From assembly GCA_030248065.1 (NCBI GenBank), contig JASAMV010004253.1, positions 32,938 through 96,937 on the forward strand: 64,000 nucleotides of DNA. Reading direction: 5' to 3'. The notes under the pieces are model-generated. The model ran no database searches, was not told where the DNA came from, and saw only the letters and a list, made by a program, of their open reading frames with translations. Made by a program: the position numbers and the translations under genes. Positions 1 to 12,057 of the stretch are shown here, piece after piece. This DNA comes from Rhynchonema sp. JSB1_4. Lineage: Eukaryota > Nematoda > Chromadorea > Monhysterida > Xyalidae. The number at the start of each line of letters is the position of its first letter. Position 1 is the first letter of the stretch.

Positions 1-3000
1 TGATCAGCAAGCTCCCTTACGTAGCCATGCCAAACATCAGCCTACCGAACCAAACCGTGTTGGAAATGCGGTCAGGCCAACTTCAAACGCTTTTTTCTCG
101 AAAAAGTGGTTTGGGGGTTGGTCTTATTTTTACTGATACCGACGAGAAGTAAATGCTTGCTGCCGGCGTTTGTGAGAACTTCAGTTAGTCTGACTCAGTT
201 AGTAGTATGATTCTCGGCTGAAGTGGGCTAGGTGGGAAAGGCAGGAAGTTGACAAAAGGCCAATGTAGTATAACGAGGTGGACTTCTTTTTCGTGCACAG
301 GTCTTCCTGGCTGGTACCTGAGCCTAACATAAAGCTATGTAGGATTTCTAAATAACAACTGCAGTTTCGTTGGCCTAGAACTTCAAACGATAACTTTATT
401 GATATTTTGTGCCACAAACTCACATACTAAGCCGCCGTCTTTTCCTTGAAACCCGAGTGTAGCTGCTGGACTGAAAAAAACAACAAACAAGAAGGAAGGT
501 AAGCAATATTTCAGTCTGATCCGTTGTTCCCAGGTTCGTAACAGTGTCCAAGTGAGCCGCATTCAGATTATTGAGCAAAGTTCATGAGATTTATTCATTA
601 TCATTAGACAGTATCGCGAACAGCCAATCAGAAAAGCATGCAACCAAATTCGAACATCGAGCGCGAGCACCATTCAGCTTTCCCACCGCAAACCTCGTTT
701 CGCATGGTAATTGTTTAATTGCTGTTTCTCTTGTGGTTCGCTTTGAATTTCTCTGCCATCATTCAACGTTCCAGACGGGGAAATCGAACTATACCCTTGG
801 CAACACCAATTTTCGTAACGGTCCCCTGTATGCCATGTGCGCAATCGTACATTATAGAAATAAATTGAGGTTGTTGAAATGAAAGTGAACGGCTGTCAAA
901 AAGATAATCTTTCTAAAATCTCGAAGCCAAATAACGGACTGCAGAATATGGACGGACACGCCAGCCAAACATACAGATCTTATCATCGATTTCGATAATC
1001 GCAAACGTGATTGATTTGTGATCTATGATCAACTCACAGGCCGATATCAAACTTGCTGATCGGATCGAACTTGCACCTTGGTCGCGTGAGATTTTTTAAA
1101 GTCGTCTACATGATGTTTTTGGGGTGCCACTAATTACGACCAGCTAGGGTGTTGCGTTCATCTTTGGTTTGCGAGAGCAACTTTTACGCTGGTCACAATT
1201 AGTGCCAGCGTCCTTAATTCAAAAATCGCCTGTGATCAACGGCAGGGCCGATGCGATCCAAACACTAAGTCTGACATTGTTCCGGGGACATTGCACAGGA
1301 TCAGATACAGTATACGGTGCAGATCGGATCAATTGGTTGTTCGCAAAGAAACCTGTTGGCAGACGCCAAATCTATCGCTCAAGAACATACAAAAAAGGCG
1401 GCGAACATTCTTTTTCTGATCCGTTCATTCGCGTGCGAGGATAAAAACCTTGATGTGATCGCACTTTCGCGCATTTTTATTGCGGAAGCACAAATCAGGA
1501 AATCATGTTGTGCACCTGTGATCAGTTTTTTTTATCAAGCAATTCGACTAGGGTCCGCGCGCACGCAGCCGGTCGCATAATCAATCATTTCATCGAGTCT
1601 GAATAATGTTCTCAAACGACCTTTTTCACAATTTCCCAAAAATTCATATCAAGTCCGATTTCAGCGCCAAAACCCATACCCGCTTGGCAAAATGAAATTC
1701 ACATTAGAAGTTATACGCGGCACCAGTAATAAGTTGTGCATAGGTATGTAGGTATTACCGAGCTGACCTTCAACACCGTCGATGGAAAAAGTATGGACAA
1801 CTTTTGTTGGTTATACAACTATATGAACACGTGATTTTGCCGCTGCTAAGCCGACACGAATGTCTAATGCTGGTTTAAATCAAACGGGTATGCAAATTTT
1901 TTTGTTACGAAAACGGTTTTTAGAACTTTTGCGGTGCTTGACGTGTTGTGGTGCGGTGATACAAATTAGATGTTCGGTTTTTGCGTCATGTTTCGTGCGG
2001 GCGGAAAGTGAAAATGACAACAACGTTGTTTGGTTTTTTTGTGACTGATTTTTTGTTTAGGTACACAATTGTGTTAACACGTAACGCATTAGGGCCGAAA
2101 TTGACAAAATTATGCCGCTTTTTCCTATTCATTCATTTCCCCGAAACGAAAGGAAGCTTATTTCTGGTTTTTGACAGCTGTTCCGCACACGGTTATTCTT
2201 GTCCCAAAATTTCGAAAACGCAGGCTTATAGTACTGTCATGACCGCACGTCGTCACCTCTGGTCGCCAACAGCTTTGTGTAATTTATCGCGCTCATTTAT
2301 GGATGCTTGAGTCGACCACTTGAGTTGACGACATTCCGTTGGGCCGAAACGGCACGCGCATTGATACAAAAGTGCGACACAACAGTTTTGTTCCAACAAA
2401 TGAAAAGCAGTTATTTTTCTGGCAGCAGCCTATTATATACCATTTTGTCGCAAATTCAGTTCTGCACATTTTGCATGTGGTTCAGCACCGAAACCAGACC
2501 CCACCGCAATGTAATAAATGTAAAAGTCGATGTGAAAAAATCATCACCTTGAGCAAAATTTATGATTGAAAAGAATCGGAAGATAGATAGCGAGTGTGGG
2601 CGAAAGTGTGACAATATAATATTATAACATGGTTGGCTCTGTGTATCAATCAGAGCATCGCACCGGTAATACACGCTGGACAAGGTGCGAGGTGGTGCGT
2701 AGCTGTGTACATGCGTGTGATACACTTTTACGTATATACAGTAATTATACAACCACTCACACGCGACACGCACGTGTGCTGTCATTGTGGTATCATTAGC
2801 TCGTTACCTATGTATAGGTATACCTATGTATTATATGTACATGCACGGTAATACATAGCGCTGGTGTAAATGCGTTAGTATCAAACTTGCGAAAGAAGAA
2901 GCGAGCGAAAAAGCAGTGTCCCCACACAGTGACTGTGTGAACCATCCTGCCAGCATGTGTGTGCGTGTTTACGCAGCGCATCAAGGTCTTAGTGTTCAAT

Positions 3001-3425
3001 CAGCCGAAATATAACTGTAACTCTGTAAACCATCCTAACCATATTCCCAGGGTTGGCTCGCCGTTGTCGCGCACGGTATATGATTGATGATTTACGCGAT
3101 TATAATGTGTCACTGCCGCCGGCGCATGTGTCGCCCGTGTACCGTACACATTAATGAATGAACTTTGCTGCCTGCCTGCCTGTGTACGTGCGCACGACCC
3201 AGCCGCTGCAACAGCCAAACCACCATTCACTTCCATCCGCTACACTGCGCGCGCGCGTACTCCAGTTGGTACAAACGAGTGTGTGCTGTGCAGTTTTAAA
3301 CGAAATTTCATTCATTGATTCGCACTACTCTTTGTCTCTCCCTCTCTGTCTCTCCTGCCGCCAAACCACAATCCCGTCAGTCAGCCACTGATTTATCAAT
3401 CAAAGAACCAAGTATTATACGCACA
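1..3425. other. Intergenic region upstream of the carboxypeptidase gene
   Basis: I see no convincing coding exon on either strand; the open frames are short, overlap one another and lack domain-like composition. The region holds copies of a dispersed repeat containing ACGCTGGTC (about 1040-1210). The last 200 bases before the start codon are CT-rich (about 3325-3365), which could be promoter or outron sequence for the gene starting at 3426. Confidence 0.6.
1128..1210. repeat. Short palindromic repeat with ACGACCAGC / ACGCTGGTC arms
   Basis: The left arm (GTGCCACTAATTACGACCAGC region) is the inverted match of the right arm near 1186-1207. The same right-arm wording recurs at about 7673-7700, 8686-8712, 38112-38189, 50665-50690 and 51751-51806, and the flank with GATATCAAACTTG at about 1045 recurs near 14200 and 50740. 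This is a small non-autonomous repeat family of unknown superfamily. Confidence 0.6.
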
Positions 3426-6400
3426 ATGAATCGAATGAGGGGTACTACTGTATTCGGCTGGATTGTCCTTCTCCTGCAATCAATGGTGCTGATCATCAAT
3501 GCTAGTCGCTCGTATAAAGGGTTCGTGTTGTTTCACATATTTTTTTAAAAGTTGAATTACAGGTATTTTTCCTTCTGAAAGCGTCGTCTTCGTTTCCAAG
3601 CCATAATCATAAAGATTTATACATGCAGAAACCTGAACAATTACTCGTTGCACAGGTATCAAATGTTGAGAATAACGCCATCGAATGTTGTTGAGCTGTC
3701 GTTCATGGCACGTTTATACGAAGAAGGATACAAATATGAAGTGGGTGTTGGAATTCGTTCATTGTTTAACATAAGTTGATTGTCATTGCTGAATTTTTTT
3801 AAAAAGAGGCTTCGAGAATTGCTATGTTCAGTGACGAAATCGTTCGTAACAGAAAAGATGGTCTGCAGATCTGTGCAGTACAAGCTGGAAATCTGGACAA
3901 ATGCCTCGTGAGACATCGTCGCTGTAGGTCGCGCGTTATGTGAACCATAACATTGGCCGTCAGGGAAAGGTGGCACCCTAAGCCTAAGCTGAAGCCGAAG
4001 CATATGCCTTGGGCAGTCTAAGACTACGCCTGAGCCTAAACCCAAGCTATGTAGTTGTAAATATGCGCTATACCGTCCATTTCTTTCCCAATGCCTGTGC
4101 ATCGCCAAGAATTGCAGCTGTTGCTTTTGTGGTTCAATTCCCGCACTAATATGATCTCAGCGGAATCTATCTGAAACTCCTTCTTAAAAATAATAACGGC
4201 GAGCGTTTATGTATATGTATGTATGTATGTACATTCGTTTGCGAACAAAAAGTTATGCTTTCTTCGACTGAGGCTTGAAACCAGGTCCTACCAGAAAGCA
4301 CTTTCACGTTCCTTATTAAAAATGGTTTGCGTGTGCCATGTAAACGACGAAGCGCGGCTCATTCATCCGTTTCTACCTGTTTCAACCAACAAAATTTATT
4401 CGCCAGATTGACTTCTGGTCTCCGCCGACCGAAGTGCGGCACCCGATCGACGTGCTTGTCTCAGAATCGGACCGACCCCATTTGCTACGCGAGCTGCATT
4501 TGCGTCGCATCGACGTGAAAGTGATGCCAATTGACGTGGAACAGTTTGTTTTGTTTACACGTAGTTTTATGTTCAAATCCACAGTATTTACTATCAATCA
4601 TCTCGTTTTGTGATTAATATCGTGCATATTTTGCGTCCGGAAAGAAGTTATAGTGTGATATTTATGAACATTAAGGAACCGGGTTTCAAGGTCGTTTGGC
4701 GTTTCACAAAACGCCGAATGCTTTATTCATGATGCGCAGGTTGCATCATTACCACCGGTCACGTCCGTTTTACATTTTTTTCAATTCCGGTTTATGTAGG
4801 TTATTGCCTTCATAGCCATCTGGGGCCTGCAGCTTAACGCACGTGGACGTGGTGTCCCTGTTTGCAAGCACACTTGCCAGGTTTCTTTTGGGGAGAATGT
4901 TGTGGAAGTTCCCGGAGCGCCCCACACCAAAACATGTTGAGCACGCGTTTTTTGCATTATGGCGTAGCACCGTCTGATGAAGACGCTGGCAACTGACAAA
5001 AAGAACTAAATCAGTGGTTATGAGTGAAATGACGAATAACTCAAAAATGCGCATGCCAAATTATATACTTTTTGTTGTGTACCGTCGGCCTTTCTTCCTT
5101 CAGGGAGATCGAAGCGTCCAGTTCTGACGCGGTGCCGTTTCGAGACGCAATCAAGCTGTCGAACTCACGTTTCAGCCCCAGACTAGGATCGGCGAACAAC
5201 TTTCAATTCAACCACTACCGCAGTTACAATGAGGTCTGTCAGTTAGATTATTCTCAGCGATATGAACATATATATGTACATACATAGTAAGATGTTTGGA
5301 AACTAGGTTTTGATTTCGGTTGGAAAACTGGAGCGCACTTTGTTTGGCGTGTACTACATTATGTATGCAAAACAAACAAAGTCTGTTTTTGCGTCTGGGA
5401 ATATCCCGGATCAGGAACGTTGGTTTTGGTGTTGGATCGACACGATGAGTATATGCATGTACAGTAACCTTACCGCACACGCGCGCGCACATTGGCAACA
5501 GTTCTCTCTCACAGCGCACCAACAAGCGCATTTTGCATGTGCACATTTTAAAATTTTTTAAAAATCAATCTCCTGGGCAAAAACCAAACGTCAAAATTGA
5601 CAAGCGCGTCAGGCGACGCACTGATGTCATTATAATAGTTAAAAGGTTGTTCCGGACAGCAACGTGTCTTTTGTTTTAATATGCAACAAAGCATTATGTG
5701 ACTGTCTTAAAGTAATTATGCTGCGGGAAAGCGCACTGCGATCAGCTTGGTTTGCCATTTTAGTATCGTAATTTTAAGCTGCCCAGTTTTGCATACAGTC
5801 ATTCAGAGTGCATTATATATTCGCGAACCAATGCATTATTTTCCTTCAACACACCACCCACGACAATAGAGCGAAGGAAAAACGCTTTTTCAGAGCGGGT
5901 CAAAATATACACTGCAGGAGCAGTGCTGCTGCTGTGAGTGTGGTTACAGTAACCATCGTCGTCTCTCGTCTGTTCTGCCAGGTTGCGCAAAAAACGCCAG
6001 CAATAAATTGATTATAATGCATCAGGCACTGTACACCATTAGCGTTGCAACATTGCGCTGATTTGTGAAACATCACTTCAGATCGTGCGCCACGTCAATC
6101 ATTTGGCAGCGACGTATCCCGAAATCGTGACGCGAATCGATATTGGCACTACTCATCAAGGCCGACCGTTGTTCGTCGTGAAGGTATTATTATAATTGAT
6201 GCGATTATATTGTTAATTGTCGTTCGTATCATAATTGATGCGATTAGCCCTGATCGTGCGAACTACAGACGTTGGCACAACATAAAGGCAAACTACGCCA
6301 ACACGAGCCCGATTTCGCAGGTGGTGTAGTTACAAAACGCAAAGAAAGAGAAATCCTCATGCACCATGTTGCATATTCTACAACGTGTAACATTTCCCAA

Positions 6401-9400
6401 ATCACCAGCCACGTATGAATGTTTCACCAATCTGCCACCTCCGAAATCGGGCTCGTGTTGGCGTGGTGTTACTATACATACAACAAACATCTACACAATA
6501 TTGATATTGTTGCGTGCAATATTGTGCACAGCATCTGCACCAGTGACATGACTTTATACCGTATGCGTTACGTTTTAAAAACAGATTTCGTCTTAATGTG
6601 AAACATCCACGCACGAATTGGCATGTATTTGCTGGTAAATGTTTCACACAAACACAACGTGTGGTTACAAACGCGTCAAAAACTATCTCGGACCAAACGC
6701 TACGAGATGGGTATGGGATACGGTACAAAATGGGTATGGGATAATGAAACGGTAAATGTTGATGATGCGATATTACCGCATTGATTATCGCATCGCATAT
6801 TCAATACAACGAAGTTTTGTGACGAAATTTGATTATTGAGTACCGTTCTGTGCAACTGCAGTCAAACCCAACTGACCCGTAAAAATATCGGTCGGAAGGC
6901 GAAGACCGGAACTGTGGCAATTTTAACCGGATTTTTAACGAGTTTCGACACAAATTTACAAATCTGCATCGCCAGATGACTACATCAACTTAACAACCGA
7001 TTTTATGTTCGTCCAATTTCACAGATCGGCAGTCGCACTCGAAATCGAGATGCGGCGAAAAAGGCCATATGGATCGACGGCAATATGCACGCGAGGGAGT
7101 GGATCACGAGCGCCACCGTTCTGTACTTCATTGACAAGGTTTGCAGCACGTTTTGAATATTGGTATCGTATCGTGCCGAACGCCTGCGCAACACTTCTGT
7201 ACCGAACATACGCTAAACAGGAAAGGGACCAAGGAAACACTTTGGGGATCATCAATCGACATCGGACGGGTATTGGTCGCACAATGACTTTATAAGAATT
7301 GGTCAAATTTTTTTCCTGAATCGTGAAGCGGGAAAGTGACGGGGCAGTGACGTTGCGTTGCGCGATCACACACAAACAATGCAGTCACCAAAATGTTTCA
7401 GACCCGATGATGACCAGATGAAAATGTTTTGTGAGAATCACAAATAGCACAGTGGTTAAGAGTGACTGAACGTGAAAATCAGGATTGACTTGACGAATTC
7501 TTATATGATCACTGTGTGACCAATGGTAATCGGCTTGAGCAAGACAATTTCTTAAGCAAGAAAAACAAGAGACAAAAGAACGGAGTTCTAAAAAAACTTG
7601 TCCTAACGGCTTCGGCTTCGACTTAGATTTTGTTATCTGGCCCCGGCCTTAATTTGGGCAGCTTCATTCACGCTGGTCAAAATTATAGTGGCGCGTCAGG
7701 AAATCTCTTGACATCGCACTTGATTCAAAAAATCTCACGTGACGTGCAGTCAGGTCTATCCGATCACCAAGTTTTGATATCGCTTATTGTACGAACAAGC
7801 TCGCACTAACTGGGACTTTGAACGGATGAAAATGAGATTGATAAAAAATAGTGTTCAAGTTGTTCTTCAGCTGGTCAATGGTTACTCACGTGAATCGATC
7901 ACTCGCCGGATGGTGGACCACTTGGATTTCTATTTCATGCCGGTCGTCAATGCCGATGGATATGAGTATTCGAGGACAGATGTCAGTTTCTTTTTGTCTA
8001 AACTGAATTATTAGCCGTATCGTATTGTTTAAAAAAATGCTTTTTTTGCAAAAGCTGCAGGATCGTCTCTGGTCGAAGAACCGACGTCCGGCCGTATGCA
8101 CGCACTCGACGTGGCGTATCAGCAAATGCTGCGGCGGGGTGGATCTGAATCGAAATTTCGACTGGAAATGGGGCGGTACGCGCTCATGTTTGCGTTACTA
8201 TTTTCAGATTTTAGTGTGTTCATCTTTCTAATGTTACGGTCTGCTTTCTATCTGATCTTTATTAAATTTAAGACAGTGCAAATTTATGCCATGCGATGTT
8301 TCAGTGAGCGGTTCAAGCGCCGACCCGTGCCACGACCGTTACCACGGGCCGGAAGCATTCAGCGAACCGGAGACGCAGGCCATCCGGGATTTCATTCAAA
8401 AACACAGAGAGCAGCTGGAGGGCTACATCAGTTTGCATGCGTACGGCAAACAATGGCTCATACCGTATTCGACCGACAAAGACCTGTATCCGAATGACTA
8501 TCGCACGGACTTGGTCAGTGCTCTGAAACATTATTGTTGTCAGCGATATTTTAAGACCGATGTCAAATTCGGCGATATTGGGTCTGACGTGCCCTGGTCG
8601 CGTCCGTTTGTTGGATGAGATTTATTGGAGCCGCCAATTAGGAGGACCAGCTTAAAAGTTGCTCATTCTGGGCCTGGGAACTATATTTTTACGCTGGTCG
8701 AATGATAGTGGCATCTCTAAAAATCATACTGTTCTTAATGCAAGAGTGGCACGTGAAAAAGTCAGGTTTGATCCGATCACTAAGATTGATGTTGACATCT
8801 CCCCAAGTGCACAGTACATAAATGCTGTTTATTTTGCTGCAGGAGCCAGTTGCAATCAAAGCCACGGCAGCAATGTCGAGCTATCGCGATAAGAAACCGT
8901 ATAAAATCGGCACTGGCGCACAGTTGCAATGTAAGTTTGTTAAAAAATGTAACTTTAAAAGCAAGAGAAAAGTCTTTTTTCAATATCTTTGGATGCGCTG
9001 GACACTGGGACATTTTCATGCACTCAGATTTGCCCAGAAATTTTCTGATTGTTTGTAATTTGTGCATCGTGTTTTTTGGCGGCGCCCGTTTTGACCTATG
9101 TTTTCACGCAAGACGGGCGGGCGTTGCACCAGGTCATCGTCAGTGCTGAAGCACCAAATTGCCACATGGTGACCCCAAAAACACACAGACACGAGCTGGT
9201 CTTATGCGTCGAACGCGTTTTTTTCAATTTGCAGACAAATTCGGCGGCGGCAGCATTGATTGGGTGAAGGGCGCCATGCGCATCAAGTACACCTATCAAC
9301 TGCAGTTGCCCCCGACTGATTTGGACATTGATGAAAAGTACGGATTTCTGACGCCGCCCGACAAGATACAGGTCATTGCTGAGCAGACGTGGCCGGGCGT

Positions 9401-10673
9401 GAATGTGGTCGCCAGGGAGATCATACTCAGAGAGAAACAGGCCCAGGGTACGAAGTGTTCGTTTTTGATCGATTCTCATGGATACCCCACATTATAATGA
9501 GTTTTTTTGTCACCAGCAGGTTCCCGCGCTCAAGTGCGTGACGTGCGCCCACCAGCGCCAGTGACACCCAAAGTACCGAAACCGTTCAGTCGGGCATCGT
9601 TGAAAGAGTCGAAACCTTGGACAGTGCTCACATTGTCAGGTACGAAGATATGTATACAGTTGGATGGGAGACCAACGGTGACAATCTTTGTTTTAATTGG
9701 CGCGGTAATTTGGGAAGAGCATGACACAAGGGCGGATCCAGGTAGCCAGATGGACCATGATCCATATGATCCCCTTTGTGGTCAAGTTGGCTCCAGAAGA
9801 AGGGCCACCATTTCGGAAAGAAGAACGAACAAGGATTCGTAAATCGCAGGATTTTCACTCTGATACGCTTCAAAGGTCCAAAAAGCACTCCCGCCTTTTT
9901 GGATTTGCCCCCCCCTCGGCCAAAAGCTGGATCCGCCAGGCACGACACGAAGCTGATAGGATGGTATGATACATACCTTGGCCATGCAGCTGTCAGACCG
10001 CTCTCCATTTAGCGCCTCTTCTCAAGCCAGCGGCTACGAGACCGTGTTCTCATGTCGGTGGGCGTTGAACAATACAGAGTGGAACTGGCCAAGCACTGCT
10101 TTTAAAATCAGCCAGACCGAGTCGGGTGTATATATGCGCCGACCGAACACCTTCGAGTTGCATATGCGCCTGCCGCTTGTTTCAGAAAATCAACAACTGG
10201 TCCGATCAGAATTCACGTTGCGCACAGCCACCCCGTCACCAGTCGTCCGGGTCACCACCCCGTTCGACCCGTTTGCCCCGGAGGACACCGAAGGTCTGAC
10301 CGTGCCGCCCGACATGCTGGCGGGTAAGACGCCCACGCCCGAGCCGTTCATCAAGTTCCTCTTCACGCTGCCCTCAGATGAGGACGACGATGAGGAGGAC
10401 AGTGCAGTGTCTGACGAGGCCAGATCAATGCCTCAAACCCATCCGTGGAGGGGTAGTAGCCAGCAGCAGCAGCGAGAAAGGGTGCCCGTCGGTCAGTCAC
10501 GTCGACGTCAATCATCACGCACACGCCTCATCAATCGACGATTAGCAGCACGCAGTCGTCTGACGAACAAACCGTTTTGTGTTGATCGACATCGGCAATG
10601 CTCATGGTGGGCGGCCACCGGGCAATGCCAGCGTAGGGCTAATTTATGCAGACGTTCCTGCGGGTATTGCTAG
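3426..10673 (+). CDS. suro-1: Secreted M14 carboxypeptidase-like protein with C-terminal ShKT domain, catalytic Glu replaced by Gln
   Basis: Exons: 3426-3520, 3656-3740, 4407-4543, 5104-5233, 6082-6183, 7025-7138, 7871-7981, 8061-8175, 8305-8513, 8843-8930, 9235-9447, 9520-9639, 10186-10673; about 668 residues in frame. Order: signal peptide (residues 1-26), activation/inhibitor propeptide (YQMLRITPSN, then DFWSPPTEVRHPIDV), peptidase domain, a basic, acidic and proline-rich linker, and a six-Cys ShKT domain ending in SCGYC. Seen catalytic-domain motifs: HAREW (zinc His/Glu and Arg), NRNFD, SLHAYG (third zinc His), Tyr before FGGGSIDW. At the position of the general-base Glu of the ELRD/ELRP motif the sequence reads YQLQLPPTD, so Glu is Gln and hydrolysis is not expected. 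The same architecture with one missing catalytic residue is, from memory, that of C. elegans SURO-1, which acts in cuticle collagen assembly; the symbol is by analogy and orthology is unproven. The ends of exons 3 and 12-13 are the least certain. Confidence 0.85.
6284..6475. mobile_element. Inverted-repeat MITE, AAGGCAAACTACGCC family, copy 1
   Basis: The arms begin AAGGCAAACTACGCCAACAC and carry GAGCCCGATTTCG; the right arm is the reverse complement (CGAAATCGGGCTCGTGTTGG). It lies in an intron of the carboxypeptidase gene. A second copy with better ends is at 25153-25343. TA flanks the better-preserved ends, suggesting a TA-duplicating element. Confidence 0.75.
7273..7523. mobile_element. 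Mariner-like MITE (TTGGTCGCAC termini), copy 1
   Basis: It starts TA|TTGGTCGCACAATGAC and ends with a degraded GTGTGACCAA. It shares interior text (GAATTGGTCAAATTTTTTTC, AGTGACGGGGCA) with the copy at 46191-46464. It sits in an intron of the carboxypeptidase gene. No transposase is encoded. Confidence 0.8.
7673..7790. repeat. Copy of the ACGCTGGTC dispersed repeat
   Basis: Contains CACGCTGGTCAAAATTATAG, then AAAAAATCTCACGTGACGTG and GATCACCAAGTTTTGATATC. The reverse complement of the second half matches the stretch at about 1043-1110. Intronic. Confidence 0.55.
8686..8795. repeat. Copy of the ACGCTGGTC dispersed repeat
   Basis: Reads TTTTTACGCTGGTCGAATGA, a GGCACGTGAAAAAGTCAG segment and GATCCGATCACTAAGATTGA, parallel to 7673-7790. 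It lies between two exons of the carboxypeptidase gene. Confidence 0.55.
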
Positions 10674-12057
10674 CAGCCTATTACATTAATAGGGTAATAT
10701 TATGCTAATTATTATTATACTGTTACAATTTTATTATTACTTTGATCGCAACTTTGTCATCTGTGTAGTTTGTGTGTAGTTCTGTCTGTAATACCTGGAG
10801 GCTTGATTGATTTAAAGGGGAAATTGCACATTCCTTTTCGCCCTTCAAACTTTACAAGGCCTAAAAAAACATTTGACACCACAAAATCCAATCACCTCCT
10901 CCCCCCCCCCCCCCACCCACACCAACAAACAAAAAAAACCACCCCCGGGAAAAACACTCCCCCCCCCCCCCCCCCCCCCTCCCTCCCCCCCCTTTACCCC
11001 ACCTCCCCCCCCCTCCCCTTACAAAACAAAACATCCTCCCCCCCCCACCCCCCCCCCCCCCCCCCCCAAACCAAAAAACACTTCCCTCTCTCTCTTCCTT
11101 CACCTTCACCCCCACCCCCCCCCCCCCGCCGCCAGCGCCCTCAAACTACAACACCAACACCACACGATCGCGTCGAGACCATTTGAAACCCTGAATGTGC
11201 AGGTAGAAATTCGGCCGGTCCGCGGCAAATTTTCTTCCCGGCGGTTCCTTTTGAACTGCATCTCATGGATGCATCTTAGCAAATTCATACTAAATAATTT
11301 GAGTTTTGTGATGCCCAGACTGCAGTCTAAGCACTTGCAAAGTTTGAAGGACGATTAGGAATGTGCAATTTCCCCTTTAAAATGTCCAGTAGCTCAATTA
11401 CTGTTGCTACGTAACGCTATTCATTACAATTGCCTAATTACAGTATACCGGCATTAAAAATACCCGAGTGCATTTACGTAGAACCACACGCCACGTCTAC
11501 ACACACATATATCACGCGAAGATCAACAAGAGACGCGTGTTTAGTGAAGCCACAGTTACGGTTAGGTACATATGAAAGCAGAGGAATTAGGCAATTGGAC
11601 AAGTCGAGATGCGCACACAAACGCACAATATACATAAAAAATTGCACTCTAAACTCAAAAAAAATGAGAGTAAATCGAGCAATCATAACGACGAATGATG
11701 ATAATCACAGGAATTATTATCAATTGCGGTTCACGGAGGACTATGTAGGTGCTTGTATCGAGATGCTTTGTGCTAAACTCACCAGTATCATTGTAAAAAA
11801 CACGAAATACACGGCTAATGGTACAGTCATCAACTTAAGAGGTCAGGTCTCGCCGTCAACTCAGGTAGCCCTAAAGGAGCGCGAGAAGTCATACATGTGA
11901 GTTGACGATAAGAGTTGACGCCAGCACTATAAGCCAAATACACATGTTCTGCAACTGCTTGTACATTATACGCAGATCAATTCCATATTCATAAATACAT
12001 CGATTATAGTTATATATACATGTAAACACAATAAAATGGCACTAAAATGATCAATAA
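10674..12057. other. Intergenic region between convergent genes
   Basis: Separates the 3' ends of the carboxypeptidase (+) and aminotransferase (-) genes. It contains the TTAA-flanked element at 10816-11376 with very long C runs, then AT-rich sequence. An open frame of about 156 codons at 11430-11900 has no recognisable domain and I do not call it a gene. Confidence 0.6.
10816..11376. mobile_element. TTAA-flanked piggyBac-type MITE with long C tracts
   Basis: Terminal inverted repeats of about 50 bases (AGGGGAAATTGCACATTCC at the left, its reverse complement at the right) are bounded on both sides by TTAA, the piggyBac target site. The interior carries many runs of 7 to 18 C separated by short A/T words. 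No transposase frame. The exact length of the C tracts may be an assembly artefact. Confidence 0.8.

Noticed and set aside
10861..11358. Pro-, Lys- and Gly-rich open frames on both strands
   Set aside because: They are translations of C-homopolymer tracts inside a TTAA-type element, not proteins.
11430..11900. 156-codon open frame on the plus strand
   Set aside because: No domain, no splice or start context, composition like AT-rich non-coding DNA, and a competing antisense frame.
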